NCBI GenBank assembly: GCA_964464925.1
Contig: CAYXLI010000026.1
Location: forward strand, 1-64,000
DNA: 64,000 bases
Source: CAYXLI01 sp964464925
Lineage (GTDB): Bacteria; Acidobacteriota; Terriglobia; Bryobacterales; Bryobacteraceae
Direction of reading: 5' to 3'
Shown here: positions 62,175-64,000 of the stretch, one piece after another
How the letters are laid out: each line of letters starts with the position of its first letter
How positions within the stretch are numbered: position 1 is the first letter of the stretch
Translations under genes and position numbers: made by a program
The notes under the pieces: generated by a model
The model's database searches: none
Seen by the model: only the letters and a program-made list of their open reading frames with translations
What the model was told of the DNA's origin: nothing

Positions 62175-63343
62175 TCCGGCAGGTACGCAGCTTTATCGAT
62201 GATGAGGTGATTCCGCTCGAGATCAAATTCCTGCGGCAACCCTTCAGCTCGCTGATTCCTCAGCTACAGGAGCTGCGCGCGAAGGTGAAGAGCATGGGGC
62301 TGTTCACTCCGTTCCTGGCGAAGGACCACGGAGGAGCCGGCCTGACGCTGCGTGAGTTCGCATTGATGAGCGAACAACTCGGCCGTACTCCCATCGGTCA
62401 TTACGTGTTCAACTGCCAGGCGCCGGACGTCGGCAATATGGAGATCCTGGCCCGCCACGGCACGCCCGAACAGCAGCAGAACTACCTCCGGCCGCTTGTT
62501 CGCGGCGAGATCCGTAGCTGTTTTGCCATGACTGAGCCGGAGTTTGCAGGATCCAATCCGACCCGGATGGCCACCACCGCGGTGAAGGACGGCTCGGACT
62601 ACGTGATCAACGGGCATAAGTGGTTTGCTTCCTCGGCCGACGGTGCGGCGTTCGCAGTGTTGATGGCCGTGACCAGTCCCGATGCGAAACCGCATGAGCG
62701 CGCAAGTCAGATCCTCGTGCCCGCCGCTACGCCCGGCTTCGAGATCGTTCGCAACATCCCGGTAATGGGCGATCCGGGAAGCGACTGGGCCAGTCACGCC
62801 GAGATACGCTTCTCCAATTGCCGCGTTCCGGTCACGAATCGTCTCGGAGCAGAAGGCCGCGGCTTCGCCATCGCGCAGGAGCGATTGGGGCCTGGGCGGA
62901 TTCACCACTGCATGCGCTGGCTGGGAATTTGCGCCAGGGCGTTCGAGCTGATGTGCCGGCACGCGGCCACACGGGAGGTCGCGCCCGGCGTAGCGCTCGG
63001 CTCCAAGCAGGCAGTGCAGCATTGGATTGCGGAATCGCAAGCGGAAATCGCGTCCGCCCGCCTGCTTGTCCTGGAAACGGCCGCTGCAATTGATTCAACG
63101 GGCGCGGCCGAGGTGCGGGAGGAGATCTCACTGATCAAGTTTCACACCGCGGGAGTACTCTCGCGCGTGCTCGATCGCGCCTTACAGACGCACGGTGCGC
63201 TCGGAATGACCGACGATACGGTGCTTGCCTGGTGGTACCGTCACGAGCGTGCTGCGCGCATCTACGACGGTGCGGACGAGGTCCACAAATCCGCAGTGGC
63301 TCGGCGTATCCTGAGGCGTTACGGACTTCAAACGGAGATTTGA
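62171..63343 (+). CDS. Acyl-CoA dehydrogenase, ACAD10/ACAD11-like
   Basis: 390 residues, three ACAD domains. FAD-binding CFAMTEPEFAGSNPT and WFASSADG are seen; the C-terminus has GALGMTDDTVLAWWYRHERAA and RIYDGADEVHKSAVAR. In ordinary ACADs the catalytic Glu sits in Y-E-G-T; here it is Y-D-G-A-D-E-V-H, as in the ACAD10/11 group. Human ACAD11 joins this domain to an APH kinase; here the kinase is the next gene. Start 62171 overlaps the SDR stop. Possible role in 4-hydroxyacyl-CoA breakdown by phosphorylation and elimination. Confidence 0.87.
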   Translation: MIRQVRSFIDDEVIPLEIKFLRQPFSSLIPQLQELRAKVKSMGLFTPFLAKDHGGAGLTLREFALMSEQLGRTPIGHYVFNCQAPDVGNMEILARHGTPEQQQNYLRPLVRGEIRSCFAMTEPEFAGSNPTRMATTAVKDGSDYVINGHKWFASSADGAAFAVLMAVTSPDAKPHERASQILVPAATPGFEIVRNIPVMGDPGSDWASHAEIRFSNCRVPVTNRLGAEGRGFAIAQERLGPGRIHHCMRWLGICARAFELMCRHAATREVAPGVALGSKQAVQHWIAESQAEIASARLLVLETAAAIDSTGAAEVREEISLIKFHTAGVLSRVLDRALQTHGALGMTDDTVLAWWYRHERAARIYDGADEVHKSAVARRILRRYGLQTEI

Positions 63344-64000
63344 TGTCGGACGATACACGCCCTGTCCGCGCCGGAGAAGCGATCAACGTAGAGAAACTCG
63401 CCGCCTTCCTCGGCGTTTCGGGTGAGATTCGGATTTCGCAGTTTCCTAGTGGATTTTCGAACCTCACATATCTGGTGCAGACCGGCGCTCGGGAGATGGT
63501 TCTTCGGCGTCCACCGCACGGAACGGAGATTCGTTCTGCCCACGATATGAGCCGCGAATTCCGCGTGCTCTCCGCGCTCGCACCCGTATACCCGCTCGCG
63601 CCGAAGCCGATCGCGTTCTGCGACGATCCGTCGGTTATAGGCGCACCCTTCTACCTGATGGAACGTCTGTGCGGTGTTGTGCTCCGCTCCAGCGTCCCGG
63701 AAGGAGTGGATCTCAACCCGGAAACGATGCGCCGCTTATCCCGGAACTTCATCGACAATCTCGCTGACATCCACGCCATCGACGTGGCTGCCGCCGGCCT
63801 GAGCGGCTTCGGACGTCCCGAAGGATATATCCGGCGGCAGATGGAAGGCTGGCAGCGCAGATACGAAGATGCTTGCTCCGGAAAGATACCGCCGCTCGAA
63901 GCGGTGTCCTCCTGGCTGTCGGCGAACACTCCCGGGTCTTCCGGAGCCTGCCTGATCCACAACGATTACAAGTACGACAATGTTCTGCTTGACGCCCACG
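63343..64000 (+). CDS. APH-family phosphotransferase, partial (runs off the window)
   Basis: 219 codons to the window end, no stop reached. The N-lobe has FPSGFSNLTYLVQ as nucleotide loop and MVLRRPP with the ATP lysine-equivalent region; the Brenner motif CLIHNDYKYDN gives the catalytic Asp. It is of the ACAD10/11-associated kind (AIDVAAAGLSGFGRPEGYI, RQMEGWQRRYE), not an antibiotic-resistance enzyme in appearance. The ATG at 63343 overlaps the ACAD stop (TGATG). Likely phosphorylates a hydroxyl of an acyl-CoA intermediate. Confidence 0.88.
   Translation, partial: MSDDTRPVRAGEAINVEKLAAFLGVSGEIRISQFPSGFSNLTYLVQTGAREMVLRRPPHGTEIRSAHDMSREFRVLSALAPVYPLAPKPIAFCDDPSVIGAPFYLMERLCGVVLRSSVPEGVDLNPETMRRLSRNFIDNLADIHAIDVAAAGLSGFGRPEGYIRRQMEGWQRRYEDACSGKIPPLEAVSSWLSANTPGSSGACLIHNDYKYDNVLLDAH

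Noticed and set aside
63343..64000. Aminoglycoside resistance gene
   Set aside because: Although it has the APH fold and Brenner motif, its neighbours and internal sequence match the acyl-CoA-dehydrogenase-associated kinases rather than drug-modifying enzymes.

Overview
The window is a gene-dense, GC-rich stretch of bacterial chromosome with about 57 protein genes. Many genes are packed head to tail with ATGA or TAATG overlaps. No rRNA, tRNA, CRISPR array or intact insertion sequence was seen. The gene content suggests an Acidobacteriota genome of the Solibacter/Bryobacter type: many exported hydrolases with signal peptides ending in A-Q, Ser/Thr kinases with PEGA domains, GMC oxidoreductase plus gluconate-dehydrogenase subunit 3 pairs, a bacterial myo-inositol oxygenase and TMTC-like TPR membrane proteins. 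This assignment is an inference from gene content, not from a marker gene.

Layout. 1-695 is poorly coding and holds a probable decayed pilin-like gene. 696-9769 carries a GH51 arabinofuranosidase, a WbuC-type cupin, a YbaK editing protein, two divergent tandem universal stress proteins, a JAMM-like/TonB fusion, a methyltransferase, a glycine-zipper protein and a WG-repeat protein. 9747-16654 (minus) is a five-gene operon: FabH, myo-inositol oxygenase, a TIM-barrel isomerase, an M14 peptidase and an alpha/beta hydrolase. 16838-24639 holds a DinB protein, an SDR with a GT39-like membrane protein, a TauE/SafE permease, KDG kinase, 6-phosphogluconate dehydrogenase and a DUF6526 protein. 24649-30134 is rich in exported hydrolases (SGNH, two M20, CPBP, beta-lactamase-like). 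30233-31123 is a WD40 propeller.

31206-38789 is a complete CecR/YbhGFSR-like efflux operon (TetR regulator, membrane fusion protein, fused double ATPase, two permeases, TolC-like channel) with a strong, apparently leaderless promoter. It is followed by a cytidylate-kinase-like protein, an MFS transporter, phosphoglycerate kinase with a textbook terminator, a BadF/NAGK-type sugar kinase, a GT-C membrane protein with a discoidin-like C-terminus, a lipoprotein and endonuclease III. 46454-55887 holds a TMTC-like protein, a zinc-ribbon protein, an enolase-superfamily enzyme, a GMC oxidoreductase operon, a sulfite-oxidase-like protein fused to a c-type heme domain, and a Ser/Thr kinase with PEGA repeats. 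55965-58614 is ftsY-ribD-ribE. After a DUF885 lipoprotein and a DHH phosphoesterase, the right edge is an SDR / acyl-CoA dehydrogenase / APH-like kinase operon that looks like a split bacterial version of ACAD10/11; the kinase runs off the window.

Metabolic logic: inositol oxygenase makes glucuronate, which could feed the KDG kinase about 6 kb away, with 6-phosphogluconate dehydrogenase beside that kinase. The arabinofuranosidase, sugar kinase and enolase-superfamily enzyme fit a plant-polysaccharide or sugar-acid degrader. The best candidates for new biology are the degenerate-JAMM/TonB fusion, the FabH-MIOX operon, the split ACAD10/11-like operon and the sulfite oxidase-cytochrome fusion.
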